Shown here: positions 24,920 to 37,144 of the stretch, in pieces
Position numbering within the stretch: position 1 is the first letter of the stretch
How the letters are laid out: each line of letters starts with the position of its first letter
Source of the DNA: Haemaphysalis longicornis
Taxonomy: Eukaryota; Arthropoda; Arachnida; Ixodida; Ixodidae
Length of the DNA stretch: 64,000 bases
Assembly (NCBI GenBank): GCA_013339765.2
Contig: CM023450.1
Location: forward strand, 43,768,941-43,832,940
Direction of reading: 5' to 3'
The notes under the pieces: model-generated
Told to the model about the DNA's origin: nothing
The model's database searches: none
The model's input: only the letters and a program-made list of their open reading frames with translations
Made by a program: the position numbers and the translations under genes

Positions 24920-26150
24920 AGCTCTTTAATGGGAACTGGTGAGGTCAGCCCTGCTAGTGACAAGGCTTGCTACGCCAGATGGGGGATGACTGAAATGATC
25001 AGTGGTGAATGTTGGACATTACGGGTACAGCAGGGAGAAGACAAACAAGAAACGTCAAAAACTAGAAGTAAGGGAATCCTGTTAGCAGCGTCCGGACAAA
25101 AAATAATTTGAAAAGTAAATCGTTAATGTAAACTCGCAATCAATAAACGGTGAACGGAATCAATAAACGAAGTAAACGGTGAAAAAAAAAGGAACGACAC
25201 CAAACTAAGAAAATAATAAAAAAAACACCACAGCACGAAACAGTGCATGTCTTGAGGCACCTGCACTGTCCATGATCTAAAGAGGTTTGCCCAGTACAGA
25301 GTCTCGTAGGAACCGGAACCGAACTTTTGTTTCCAAGCTACTATCAGCCCTGTTGGCCCAGGGCCTAAGAAAATGACAGAGTTTGAGCCTGCCAACATGG
25401 CTTATGAACAGCGGAGACGCACAATCGAGGGCAGATGCACAACACGTGATCTACAGTATCACGCATGGCGGGAGTCTAGCACAGGTGGGAATCGTCCTAA
25501 CCTATCTTAAACTTAAAACTCCGAGCAGACGATGCATTCAGGCGCAGTCGGTGGAACACTCCATCACACCGCTTGTTGAGGCCGTGCGGAGAGTTGAAGT
25601 CACAGTGAAGATCACTAGCCTGCAGAGGTGGATACCTGCGGTCAGGGTACTGCCACTCCAACTTTTGTGCAGTTCACCCCCTTGCGAGGACAAGGCCGTT
25701 GCTGTACTCTCGGGAGAAAGGAAGCTGGGTCGTGTTACGCAGCAAGTGGCCTGCGTCGGTGGCTGCGTCGGATCTAATGCTGCCTCGATTGCCCGCGTGA
25801 CCAGGCAGCCACAAAAGAACGTCACGACCTTCGCGCACTGCCATTGTATGAATTTCAGAAAGTTCACATACAAGCTAACTGCGGATATTTTAAAGCTTTC
25901 GGAGGTTCTGTAGGGCGCTACGCGAGTCGAGGAATATTACCCATTGGTGGCCATCATGCAATGAGGTGCTGATGTAATGAAGAGCAACCCTTACATTTGC
26001 CAGTTCGGTAGCAGTCGGGGGTGTTTCGTGGATTAGTTTTCCTTCAATGGTGCACCGGGCTTATGGTATCCACACGCTGATGGCGGATGAGCCCGGGATA
26101 ACCGAGCCATCCGCATAAATGGAGAAACATACAGTGCCAAGGGTCACCTG
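24920..26150 (-). mobile_element. LINE 3' fragment with RNase H domain
   Basis: On the minus strand from about 26,135 leftward one frame reads as a retroelement RNase H domain. It has YADGSV with the first catalytic Asp, then TATELANVRVALHYI with the Glu, then QWVIFLDSRSALQNL with the second Asp, and in a shifted frame LLWLPGHAGNRG, the typical WxPGHxG motif near the end of RNase H. A Cys/His tail (DTVDHVLCICPRL) follows near 25,460, then a 3' UTR ending at ATTAAA and the (CT)n tail. One in-frame stop sits within RNase H and several frameshifts follow. LINEs with RNase H downstream of RT belong to the I-like group, and the copy is 5'-truncated, with no RT. Confidence 0.8.
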
Positions 26151-28479
26151 GCATGTCTTCCAAAGGACTGTTCATGTGTGTGCGTGTGTTTGTGTGTGCG
26201 TTGCCCTTAGTCAGTAATAAATAAAAGCCGAAAAAAACGTAATAAAAAACACGAACCTGTTGACCATTTGTCCAGCTTAAATTCTGTTAGAAAAACAAGA
26301 AAATGGGATGGCATTCTAAAGCTAAGCTAGACCTGACGCGAGAGAGTATCGATTACGCCGGAAACACCGAATCCATTTTGCGCCCGATCAATATGCGAGT
26401 GCCACGCCTCCTTTTATGCATCCCCGACAACGCCGAAGAAACCTGCGAAAAGCAAAAGGTGAAGCATGAAGATGGATGGGATAGAAACCTCAGAATGCCT
26501 GCAAGCATTTTTCTACGAATGCAGAGAAAATATCACCGATATAGATTTTACTTTTTTTAACTCTTCATTTATTGGTAAAGCTGCCCCTCATAAAAACTCA
26601 GTGCTTTATCGCCCGCGACGGAAGGAAGGAAAACACAAGAAATGCTCAAAAGAACTAGTTATCAGCACCGCATCGTGATGTAAGAATACCAACAGATGAA
26701 GCACGACCGAGAAACATTTCGTTAAGCAATCCTGTGCTAACAATCAACGCAGCTTGGTTTTTCTTTGCTTTTATTTTATTCCCGACGTTGGACTAAGGCT
26801 CTGACAAGTGCAAACACTCTTTCCCCCGGATGTTGTTTCAGGAACTTAGCCTATTTTATCTTCAACCGGACGTCCTCGGGATTCATGCGTTCAGATTAGG
26901 GAGTAATGACGTTGGCGCGCTTTTTCGCGTAGTTGCGGAAGACCCGGGCGTTCGCTCCGAGGAGATGCGCGCCCTCGTTGGCATAATCTCCGATAACCAA
27001 GAGCGATCACTTTGCCTCCCATTTCTCTCCGCACGTATGCGCGCTAGACTCAAATCTCAGCCACGGAGCTCAATGAAGCATGTGGCGCCTGCCTGAATGG
27101 GTGCAGAGGCCAGGACGTCTTGTCGCAGCGGATGAGCAGGTCACAGGTTTGAATACTGAATACGGGGATACCTTCTTGATGGGGGTGACATAAATAAAAT
27201 TAATCAGCCCTTTCACTCTTCCAATTCATCAGTCATTCACAAACCTATGCACGAAACAAAACACGTTCGTATGTAATTTGCCATGGAGCGCACTTCCTAG
27301 TCAGTCAGCGCAAGGAAACTTGGAAGAATGGAGTTTCATCCTAGCGGACAAACATGGGGCTGTACGTTTCCCTCCCGTAGAAGTTCATATATTCACCACA
27401 GATGCAAATTCCACAATATTTACAACTTCTGTAAAATGCGTATTGGGAGAAGTAGATGAAACTCGTCGGAATAGAAGAGTCATCTTCGGGCCAATTGTCA
27501 AATAATCTGTTTCAAGAAATAGTTTCGATAAACCAAGAGTGCAGTCATTGTCTGTAACCATTCTCCCTCCGTAAACGGCCATGCATCGACAGCACCGGGA
27601 ATTCTGTAATGTTTATAAGTTCACTGTGAACTAATTAGGACAAGTAAATTAAATAGCGTAAAAATAGCCTCGTCGTATATGAAAATTAGAGTGATTTTTT
27701 GCAATATACCTATGCTATAATGTACACTATTCCACAGAGAATTCGCGAGAAACTGGGGAGGAAATGGTTTTCATGTCTACGCGATGTGTAGACGGACGGA
27801 CACTGACCACCACCCGGGAGTAGCTACGCAATTAGCTTCGCTGTAAAAAATTCCGGCGTTTGTTAAAGGACGCCTGATAGTCCAAACTATTTTAGTACGT
27901 CGCATCTCATAGCGGTGTTGAAGATTCGGCATGGTATACCTCCTGCTTCCTTTGGGGGACATTTTAGGGAAGAGGAATCGGATGACTCTCCAGAAACCGG
28001 GTGTCAAATACTGTGAGGGGGGAGGGGGGCAAAAACTTTCGGTGAAGTTATTTCTCGCATGGTCTTATGTGATTGGCTGCACGTGCAAAATCACCACGCA
28101 CTACAGGGCGCTGAGCTAATCGAGTGATACCACGTGAGAAATCAACCGCGCCGGAAGATCTCGGCACCCCATATGATTCGCCCGGATTCCATGATTAGTT
28201 TTATCAAACACTGGAAGTAGCAGCATTGTAGTGCTTTGTACATGCCGAAGATACCTGATTTTTCGCAGTTAACAAGTGTGGCAACAGAAAGAGGACGGCC
28301 GAGAAAAACTGCGCAAAGTTTATTGACTGATGAAGTGGCACCAGAAATATCTACTACGTAGCGCATTCAGCGCATGTGTTACACACCGTGCTTATCCTGT
28401 CTGTAGCCAATGTGCACATTTTAGTGGTGTGTGTTCATTTATACTGTCAGTAGATTGTCACCTGCTTCTCTTTAACATA
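26151..28479. other. unassigned stretch
   Basis: Short TG-rich run at about 26,173-26,202. No gene, RNA or transposon motif is otherwise recognised on either strand. The region 26,830-27,100 has an open frame of 88 codons without known features. Confidence 0.4.
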
Positions 28480-28800
28480 TGTGCCCACGATCGCGCGCGC
28501 ACACACGCACGCACACCACACTCTTCCTTGCACACACACATACTCACTCGAGCGCACAAATACGCACGCACGTGCACGCGCGCGCACATACTTACGCACA
28601 CACCGGCACATAAAGGCGCACGCACACGCAAGGACGCATACGCCCTGCACTTAAACACACACGCACACGCGTGCGCACACGCTTAAAACATGCATGCACA
28701 CGCGTGCACAAACACCCACGTGCACACGCACATTCACAGACCAGCACGAATGTGCGGGACACGCCAGCACCCTCACACAGACTACTACACACACATGCCG
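28480..28800 (+). repeat. cryptic (CA/CG)n purine-pyrimidine repeat
   Basis: About 320 bp dominated by ACAC, GCAC and CGCG with irregular interruptions, so it is mostly alternating purine and pyrimidine. Open frames on both strands (Arg/His/Thr on plus, Cys/Val/Arg on minus) reflect this composition and are not genes. It is a degenerate (CA)n array. Confidence 0.85.
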
Positions 28801-31800
28801 CACAGACGGGCGCGTTATTTTACGTTGATATGACACGCGGGCATATTCGCATTTTGCCAGCGAATGTACTGAACGCATAGGAACCAAAGAAAAAGCGCCG
28901 GCGTCGTTGATTTAGCGAGGCATAAAACGTCGAAGGTGGCTTGCCATCTTCTCACCCAGCAGCCCCTTTGAATGTCACTGCCCTTCCCCCTCCTGGTCGA
29001 CGCCAGACGCAAGCGCTGGGTTGTTTCCCAATTATGCAGTACTACCTCGACCGCGAAATTATGCAGAGCTTTGATACATAACGTGTTGATGTGGCTTTGC
29101 CGACACGTGTTCCCCTAAACTTACACATTTACGTAGGGATATGAGAGAAAGAGAGAATATAAGTGAATATAAGAACGAATATGTGAAATGTTTAAAATAC
29201 AAAAAGTACTAGGGCCACAAAAGAGATATTGCGACGTAGGGTCTGTAATAGCGCGCCTTTTTGTTATAGCTGTCGCTTTCGCCAGCAAAATTACTTTCGG
29301 CAATGTTCAGGCGGAACGATAACTCAGCGCCAATATATGTCGGTTGCAATCGAGCCTTGCCCAAACATTTATTCTGTGCGGCACTGGCCATAAAAAAACG
29401 GACAAAAAAAGGTTTGCAACTTGCGTACCTTACGACTTGAGAAGACAGGCCAGGGGATTTCTGCCTTGTTCCAGCGTCATGGTCCAAAATATGTACTGTC
29501 TTATAAAAAATGTGACCCCTCTACTACGTAACATATTACTCTCAAAACCCTACGATTGTCTGAAACTGAGCTTTAGGGTCGGGTCGGCCTTTTTTATTCT
29601 AAATATTATTGCGAAGGCAGCTTGCATGTATCGTGTTTGTTGTTCGCACCTTTTTATGTGCTCAGTACGAGGACAGGGGCTTCGGCTATACCATAACTTG
29701 TTGGCGAACGCGAATTTCAGACACCCTTGAGGACGCTATAAGTTCAGTACAATCGTGTGGCAGAAACACGTCCGTACCGAGGTTAAGGTGCAAGACTGGT
29801 AAGCAATAAACATTAGATGAAACTTCCTGGAGGCCCTAAAAGTTCTTCATGAGCTTTCAGTCGCACCGCATGCGCCAAAGGATATGACATGCTGCTAGTC
29901 ACAAAATGTTTTCTTTTTAACACAACCGCATGCTCCATGCCCAGCACCGAAATGAAAAAAAAAATTGCAGCCAATGGAAATCAGTAGCGGCGCTTATCAT
30001 TGCCTACCAGCATCTCTGGCATCCCTCACTGTTCTGCTTATCGCACTTCAGTTAACTACAGAATATTGAATAAGGCTAAACAAGTCTTTTCGTATTCATT
30101 AGATTATTTTTCTGTAGTTATAACACTGTCTTTCTGCCACGTCTCCTCCATTCACCTAAAACAAATGTGGAAACGTCGAAACTTTCATACCTTACAGTGA
30201 GCTCGGCGCTTGCTTACTGCGTTGCGATATCTAATCTTATCCAAATCCCTCTCGCAATTCGCCTGACGCAAATCTGAGGCGCGTTCACCATGAGAAACAA
30301 CTTGGAAGTTACTTCGCCACAATGGCGGTAAAACAAGCCACGTAAGTACACTTAATCATTTACGCACAAGTTCCTCATTAGTGAACACCAAGGTGCCTAA
30401 TAAATATAAAAAGGCCCGCCTTGCGTGCCAGCTCTGCAAAATGGCTAAGCATGGTAAGGAAAACCAACACTAAGCCCCATTTGTTCACACGGATCTACGG
30501 TTGCAAATTGAAGGTCCTTATAGTGTGTAATTTTATGCTACTCAGGGACAAAGACGTACCGACCCTGCTAAGATATTGTATCAAGATCGCAGTATCTTAG
30601 CCCACCCTCTTAAATGTGTGTACCCCAGAGTGAAACTTTCGGTAGCAATTTGGTGCACACCTTGGCATAAAGAATGCTCTGACCAAGAAGACTGACAAAA
30701 GCCGCACATGCATAAAAGAAGCGAACCGAATGTTCACACGAAACACCTCTGGTATCATTATCTCCCAAGGAATGGATACGCATTTGGTGACGTTTGCGAT
30801 CCTTTGTAATACCCTCTTCTAGGTTTGCTCTGGTATTGTTTCCTTGCTTCATAGGAGGAACGAGTGTGTCGCGTAGGTGCAGCATCAATGTTAAACCCAC
30901 ACAATAGGAGTTATCTAGATGGTGCCGTTCCTAACGGGCATTCTTTCGAAGTTGTTCTCTGCGAGGTTTTCTTCTTTTTTTTTATTTTCACGCTGGAGAG
31001 ACGGTTACAAAATGGGCTCTTCCAAGCCCGTTTCCCTCACGCGTGCAACGTCAAACCTTCGCGCAGTAGACGCAGATGCCTGGAAACAAAAAGAAAGAAA
31101 GAAGTCGTCCTGTCGCACTCCCCGAAATAGCTTCTGTAGTGGCCCTCATAACCAAGCGCGAAGAAGTAAAGGCCCCTCAGGAGACAGCATTGTGAAGAGG
31201 TCCTGCGCAGTTCTTCTTGCGGTACTCGATGAACGGTGGCCCTAGACCCAAGAAAGAAAGGAAGTATGAAAGAGAAAATAAAACATAAACTTGAACTGCT
31301 CAGTGCCCCAGGCAGCATTTCAAGAACGCCTGCATCTTTTTTTTTATTTCTGTTCACTTTCGCTTTATTTACTAAGGAAGGAGACATCTTCGTTGTTCGA
31401 TCTTACAAAGCAGACCTCGGGGGAAATCTTAAGGTGAATGCGGGTCATCTGTACATTGACAACAGCAGCGCGTTAGATGCCAAACTTTCCACCGAAGACG
31501 ATAGAATAACTAACGGCGGCGCACAGCCCGCACCGAGCTGTGCTCCATGGTTGATTGGTTGAACGAGATCGGCTAGCGGGCAGCGAGACGGCAATATAAT
31601 GGTACTTGGGGGCGTCTTCGTACTTGCTTTGAAGAAGAAAGCTTGGTGATACGTATGGAGCACACCTTTACTGCGTCATAGCATTTGCGCCCCTTTTCTT
31701 CGCTTTACTTTCTTCATCGCTTTGCGCGAATAACTTCGGCAGGCTCATTCAGTGCTGCGTGGTGTTAGAGTTTCTTTCTGCCCTCTTGTTTCTTCTTCTT

Positions 31801-32415
31801 TTGACGCGATAAATTCAACAAGCAGGCTTGTTAAAGACGCCACAGCTTCCACAGAATCCTATTTCGGCGTGGCTGCTACGAGCCGTCACGTTCCCGTGTC
31901 TCGCGCAACACGCCTTATTATATCTTCTTTTTTTTTTTTTTTTCACCGCTGCCAGCACTCAGAGAGAGGTAAAAAGTAGGCACTGGGCTCCTGTCCTGGA
32001 GACTCGGGTTCATATTCCATATGAACCATATGTTTTCATTAATTTGTTACTGTCTAGCCCATTTTCTGCACCAGAAAACGATACCCACAATGACAACATC
32101 GTTTTTTCCCAGAATGGGGCACTAAAGCTTTCGCCTTAATAATGTTAAACCGTGATTGTACATGTCAGGGGTGCTGTTACCATTATAGTTTCAAGCGAAG
32201 TGATTTAAGGAGATGGTTTGTCTATCCATTGTTAGCGGGTCTGCAGGGGTTCCAAGCACGCTTTCTCGAGGTTGCTAGGTATGAAATCTGCGCTGTAATG
32301 TACGTTTCCAGTACCAATCCACCGTATACATGTGCACATGCACTCCTTAAACATCCACCCACCCCGACGCAAGACTCCGCACTAAATGAAAAAAGAAGGA
32401 AAGTCTATAGAAAGA
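28801..32415. other. unassigned 3.6-kb stretch
   Basis: Nothing recognisable beyond poly(T) runs (about 31,926-31,943). Overlapping open frames at 31.0-31.6 kb have no domain. Single-copy-looking non-coding DNA. Confidence 0.4.
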
Positions 32416-32419
32416 AAAA

Positions 32420-32454
<35 letters not shown>

Positions 32455-32524
32455 AAATAAAATTAAATAATAATAAATAAATAAATAATAAATAATAAAT
32501 AAATAAATAAATAAATAAATAAAT
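32416..32524 (+). repeat. (AAAT)n microsatellite
   Basis: About 109 bp of AAAT units with TAA slips near the centre. It may be an A-rich retroposon tail, but no element is recognised on its 5' side. Confidence 0.95.
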
Positions 32525-33670
32525 TGTAACAAGAAGAGTTAACGCGGCACAACAATGAATAGCAGATACCGACGCGCCATCCTACCCAATCGGGTATGCT
32601 CCAGGTATTGTCGTGAAGACGACGAAGCACCAACCCGTACGTTCATGTCCACAAGCTCGTTCCGGCTGGACTTGCGCTCGGCCCCGTCACCTTACGCTTT
32701 AGCCTTCCAATAAACTCCCACGTGACTGCTATTCCGCTTTGCAAAATAAATGTACTCACTAGCCAGTTCACTAACTTACGGATTGACAAAATGATTAACT
32801 GACGAACAAACGAACAAAGAATGTTTCACCATAACGTGACGTTTTTGTATACATAGCCACTTTTTCAAGCATTTTTGTAGCGCGATACTTCTGCAGATGT
32901 ATAAAGTGGTTAAACGTTGTCGAAAATATTCTGACATTAAAATTATGACATGTTATTTCGCGAAGAAAAGGAGATATTGATTCAAACCGCAAATACGCGA
33001 TACACTGCCCCATTACTTCATAGCTAGAAAGTCTCTTTGATACAGTAACCATTCATACAGCCGGCTTTGTAAGTAATTTCCAGCGTAGTCTCTGTGGGAG
33101 AACTTTCGAGAACAGGGCGAAATGCCTCGTGGTAACATCCCTGGTATAGTCAGAGGGATTCTCCATGTCACCGACTGTCGCCGAGCGAGTGAGCCGGCGA
33201 AAGTCTCCAGCGGCGGACCATGTATCAGTTCTACAGAAATTGTTGCTTCAGTAATGTTCTCACCGGACTGCTAAAAAAAACAGAAACCTTCGTCACTGGC
33301 TCTTAGGCCCTGCTTCGCTGATTCGTCGATTTAATTCCCTTCTTGTCTTTTCTTTTTTCGTAAAGGCTAGCTATACTTATATTACATTTCCCGCCAGTCT
33401 TTTTGTTATCATTCTAACTGTAACTCGCTTTGATTGTGCCTCTCGAGGCGAGTCTCCAAGAGGACGACGAAGAAATAAGAAAACGCTCGAAAAAACAACT
33501 AAGAAAGCTTATTTTCTTATCTCGATTACGTGGGGCTGCTCCAGCCGAAGGTGCGGCGTCTGGGAGCACGCGCGCCTACAAAATGACCCAGCCCAACTTT
33601 GAATGGACGATGTTGTTGCGCCGCTGCCGACACAGGATACACAGCCAATAACTTGTTTTCTTTTATTGCA
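32525..33670. other. unassigned stretch
   Basis: At about 32,560-32,720 a GC-richer block ends in CCAATAAACTCCC, which has the look of an LTR or retroposon 3' end with a polyadenylation signal, but no partner copy is visible in this window. The rest shows no feature. Confidence 0.3.
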
Positions 33671-33686
33671 GTCGCTTGGTTGGGCT

Positions 33687-33920
33687 TGATTTGGTTGATT
33701 GTAGGGTTTAACGCGCCGACGCAACGCAGGCGACGAGGCGCGCCGTAGTGGAGGGCTCCGAATTGATTTTGACCACCTGAGGATCTTTAACGTGCACCGA
33801 AATTTGAAACACACGCGCGTTTTTCCCCTTCATCAGAAAAGCGGTCGCCGCGGCCCGGAATTAAACCTGCGACCTCGTGCAGAGCAGCACAACGCCTTAG
33901 TCACTGAGCCACTGCTGCCG
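33687..33920 (-). mobile_element. full-length tRNA-derived SINE with target-site duplication
   Basis: Reads on the minus strand from 33,920: a tRNA-like head with an A box (TGGCTCAGTGACTAAGGCG) and a decayed B box (GGTTTAATTCC), then a body with CACGTTAAAGATCCTCAGG, TGGTCAAAATCAATTCGG and AGCCCTCCACTACGGCGCGC, and a CCCTACAATCAACC tail. It is bounded by a 16-bp direct repeat, GTCGCTTGGTTGGGCT (33,671-33,686) and GTCGTTTGGTTGGGCT (33,921-33,936), differing at one base. That is the expected scar of LINE-driven retroposition. The body is one I associate with tick genomes. A 5'-truncated relative lies at 38,289-38,449. Confidence 0.88.
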
Positions 33921-33936
33921 GTCGTTTGGTTGGGCT

Positions 33937-36368
33937 AATTTTGTAAAACAAAGCTGTATACCTCTCCTCCCCCCGGGTTCATCGCCGTGGGCAAGAACGA
34001 TCTACGTGGGAAAGAGCGCCAGGCACCTAAGTGTAAGACGCCGAGCGCGTGCGGCAGGCTAATCAGGCATATAGCATAGAGCTCAGAATTATTCGCTTAA
34101 AGAAACCACAAAACAAGCATCAAAACCGCATTATGGATGATGAGGCGCCTGTGAACAACGGGACTCCCCATCATGTGCTTCTGGTAAAGATTACGTGCGC
34201 AGATTATCTTTAAAGGCTAGGCAAAACATGTGTCACTACGTGGAGCAGTTCTTGCCCAAGACGCCGAGCGCATACGTCAAGCGAGGCAAGACCCGGCATT
34301 TGGCACCAGAGAAACCAAGCGTAGTGACTGTATAGAGTACCGCCATTGAGGCACGCAAGTCAGCAACGGCGGCCATTTTGTCGTTTATCAGTGTAGCGAG
34401 TTTGCCACATCTAAGGCCTCGCCGTTAACTTCGACCGGGTCGTTCCTAACAACACTACCAAACATGCAGCAAAACGACTTTTTAGACACACTCCTGCTGC
34501 TGAAATGCTGTTACACGCATTATCTGTGATTCCCGTACGGAAGGCGTCAATCGCGCATAGTGAAATAGAATACCAAGTATTCTAGTCCACTGTAGCCGCA
34601 GTGCAGAGAGGACGAGCTAAACCTAACAGAGTTGACCGACTTAAACGCATAAAAAAAAATGGCGGCGCCTATGAACCGTCGCAGTGTAAACAACTGCCAC
34701 ATAATGCGAACTGACCAATGATCATGACGGCGGCACTGAACAGTAGGAGAAAAGAGTGGCGGTACTCCGTACACTAGCCGAGCGCAAGCGACAATTCCTC
34801 CTAGACGACGAGAAACATTTCATACCCTCCTCCATTACCATCTGTAGTGGTTGTCGACAGCTTTGCTGGACACCCACTTTCCCAGGGTCAGATGGCGTCA
34901 AATTTTTTTACTTGCTTGTTCCCTCCATGACCTGCCGTTGGGGCGACCACCGCGTTAATAACTCTAGGTACGAGTGACTCGATGGTCCTTTGTCATCGAG
35001 TTACGTGTTTGCCGTGAGAAGATGGTTTTGTGAACGCTGAGCGTTGCAGGAAAGTACTTACGTGTGCCCTCTTTCCGCATCCTTCCGATGCGATAATCAG
35101 CACAGCATGGTAAACGCCATTATGGCGATGCGCTACTGTTCGCTGCCTTGTTGGGGAGTCCGCTGTTTTTTTCTGGGTCATTTACTCATTAGTACAATAT
35201 TGTCACGCGGTTGTTGAAGCCTTGCGGAAAATATTTGCCTTTCTTGGTTAAACGAATCCTTGTCAATCATGGAATATTTTACCTTCCTAGATTGTTAATT
35301 CAGGCACAATTATGAAAAAAAGTTTTTTTTTTAATTTTATTTCGAGCAGCGTCGTCGTCGGAGTAGTGTTATATGGTTGTAGGATGAGTTGTAAAGGGGA
35401 GGGACAACCTTTTATGCTTTCATTATTTTCGTGCGCGTGCAGGTTTCTAGGCGTTTTTAATGGAGTTCTCACTTCTTCGTGTAAAAAAAAAGGAAACGAT
35501 AGGCGCATGCCTGACGATCCCAATAATTTGTACTAAACTATTCAACGATCCCGTGAAAAAGATAGTTTTAATTTTGTTTAAAATCGTCCCGTGTGCGCAA
35601 TAAATGTGTTGCTTGTCCACAAACCACATGCAGCCCGAAATATCTAACGAGAACAGAATATTTATAACGGCAAAGCACATAAAACAAACGAGATGAATTG
35701 AATGTAATACATTTTTTTACTCTAGAACGCTACCTCATGTAAAGTTTGCTTCTCACTTTACGAGCACTTGCTCTTTTCGTTGCGATGTCATTTCTTTATG
35801 CTGCAGAGCGAACGCTTCAGACCGCTATTCTGGAGCGTGGATTTAAATCCTGATGCAATAATTTTCGTCTTTCCGCCGAAATACATTGATTTTAATTCAC
35901 CGCTACATTGGCTAACACCTGGCACTTTCTTGAGACGCAACTTGAGAGCCCACCAGATGGTACCGGACTGAGGTATCGAAACCAGAAGGAAATAATGGGC
36001 TGCGGTGCTCAGCGCACAGTTTACTCAAACCAAAACGCAGGTTCATTAATAAAGCACAAAGGCAGGTGCACTAACCGAGGTAGCCATATAGCACCAGAAG
36101 TGTCTGCACTTGCATGTCCCCGGTCGTTTATCATTAAAAGTCCAGGTACTCCCCGTAATACGCGTGGAGGGCATGACGTCACACGAGTCTCTGTGGCTTC
36201 CTGTCTAGTAACACAAATAAATCCTTTTATGATCCTTTTTTTCAACAAGATCCCATTTTAACTTCAGGGAACAAGCTTGACGGCTTGATTTTGTACACTT
36301 TTGGCATGTATTCCAGTTCCAGTTCATCCTTTTATCTTGTGTTAATGTCTCTGATTCACTGAAATGCA
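33937..36368. other. unassigned stretch with dispersed repeat copy
   Basis: 33,949-34,030 is the second copy of the dispersed repeat described at 2,978-3,060 (CAAAGCTGTATACCTCT, GGTTCATC, GGGCAAGAACG). The remainder has no recognisable gene or element. Confidence 0.45.
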
Positions 36369-37100
36369 TTGATGATGATGATGATAAATTCTTTTATTAG
36401 GAAGGGGAGGACTGAAGGTCGCTGGTGGGGAAGAGGGGGAATAGGGAGGGAGGCAGGCGCCCACTAAGTCACGCTCGCCAGGCCACTGGCAACACCGAAC
36501 TGGGCGAAGGTCACCAGGTGTTGAGGATGTTCATAGATGTCCCTATGCAATGCTTCTATATCTGAATTTTGAAAAACCAATATGGTTCAGTCTATGAATA
36601 TCAAAAGCGGACCAGTGCAGAACAAGATGTTCCATGTTTCCTTTCCACACAGTGTAACAACAGGTATATGTGCTGGGGGCAGCGGTGCCAATGCCCTTCT
36701 TCCGGTCAGCAAGTGTCTGCCATTGATGAATGATATGAGGTGTAGTGGCCGTGTTGGCAAGCACTTTGTTGATAAATATTCTTTGAGATCGGCTGAGTGG
36801 TAAAACCGTCAGAAGTGCATTGAAATTAAAATGTACAGTACGAGCGATACAACTTCGCAGTTTTCTATCAAATTGGGGCAGATTGATACGATTAATTCAA
36901 TGTTGGCAGCCCGGGTGACACGGTAGGTTACGATAATTGATCGCATCGAGACACTCCCATGCATAATCGGTTACATTTTGCTTATCCTGGCAGTATTCAA
37001 TCTCCTCCTGTTAGGTTCCGTGGCCGTCGACGCCAATGACAATCCCGCTCAATGTATGAAAGTTAAAAATTTAGGCTTAGAACATTAAAACTCCTAGAGT
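36369..37100 (-). mobile_element. LINE 3' fragment, minus strand
   Basis: The 3' end is at the left: an AATAAA hexamer (reverse complement of TTTATT near 36,392) and an (ATC)n tail at about 36,371-36,385. Upstream on the minus strand, frames read FDRKLRSCIARTVHFNFNAL, a SFINGRHLLTGRRALAPLPP-like stretch and a degraded finger of the CYTVWKGNMEHLVLHW type, where a Cys expected near the end is Trp. These resemble the C-terminal finger of LINE polyproteins, followed by a 3' UTR. Frames shift repeatedly, so it is dead. Clade unresolved. Confidence 0.6.
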
Positions 37101-37144
37101 CAGCGGCTTCAGATTCACGTAGTGTTTTCCGCCTAACAAGAATT

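Noticed and set aside
25383..25913. Plus-strand 176-codon open frame
   Set aside because: It is the antisense of the LINE RNase H and tail region, which reads sensibly on the minus strand.
27080..27200. Possible tRNA-like B box (GGTTTGAATAC)
   Set aside because: No A box at the right distance and no stem pairing. Too weak to list.
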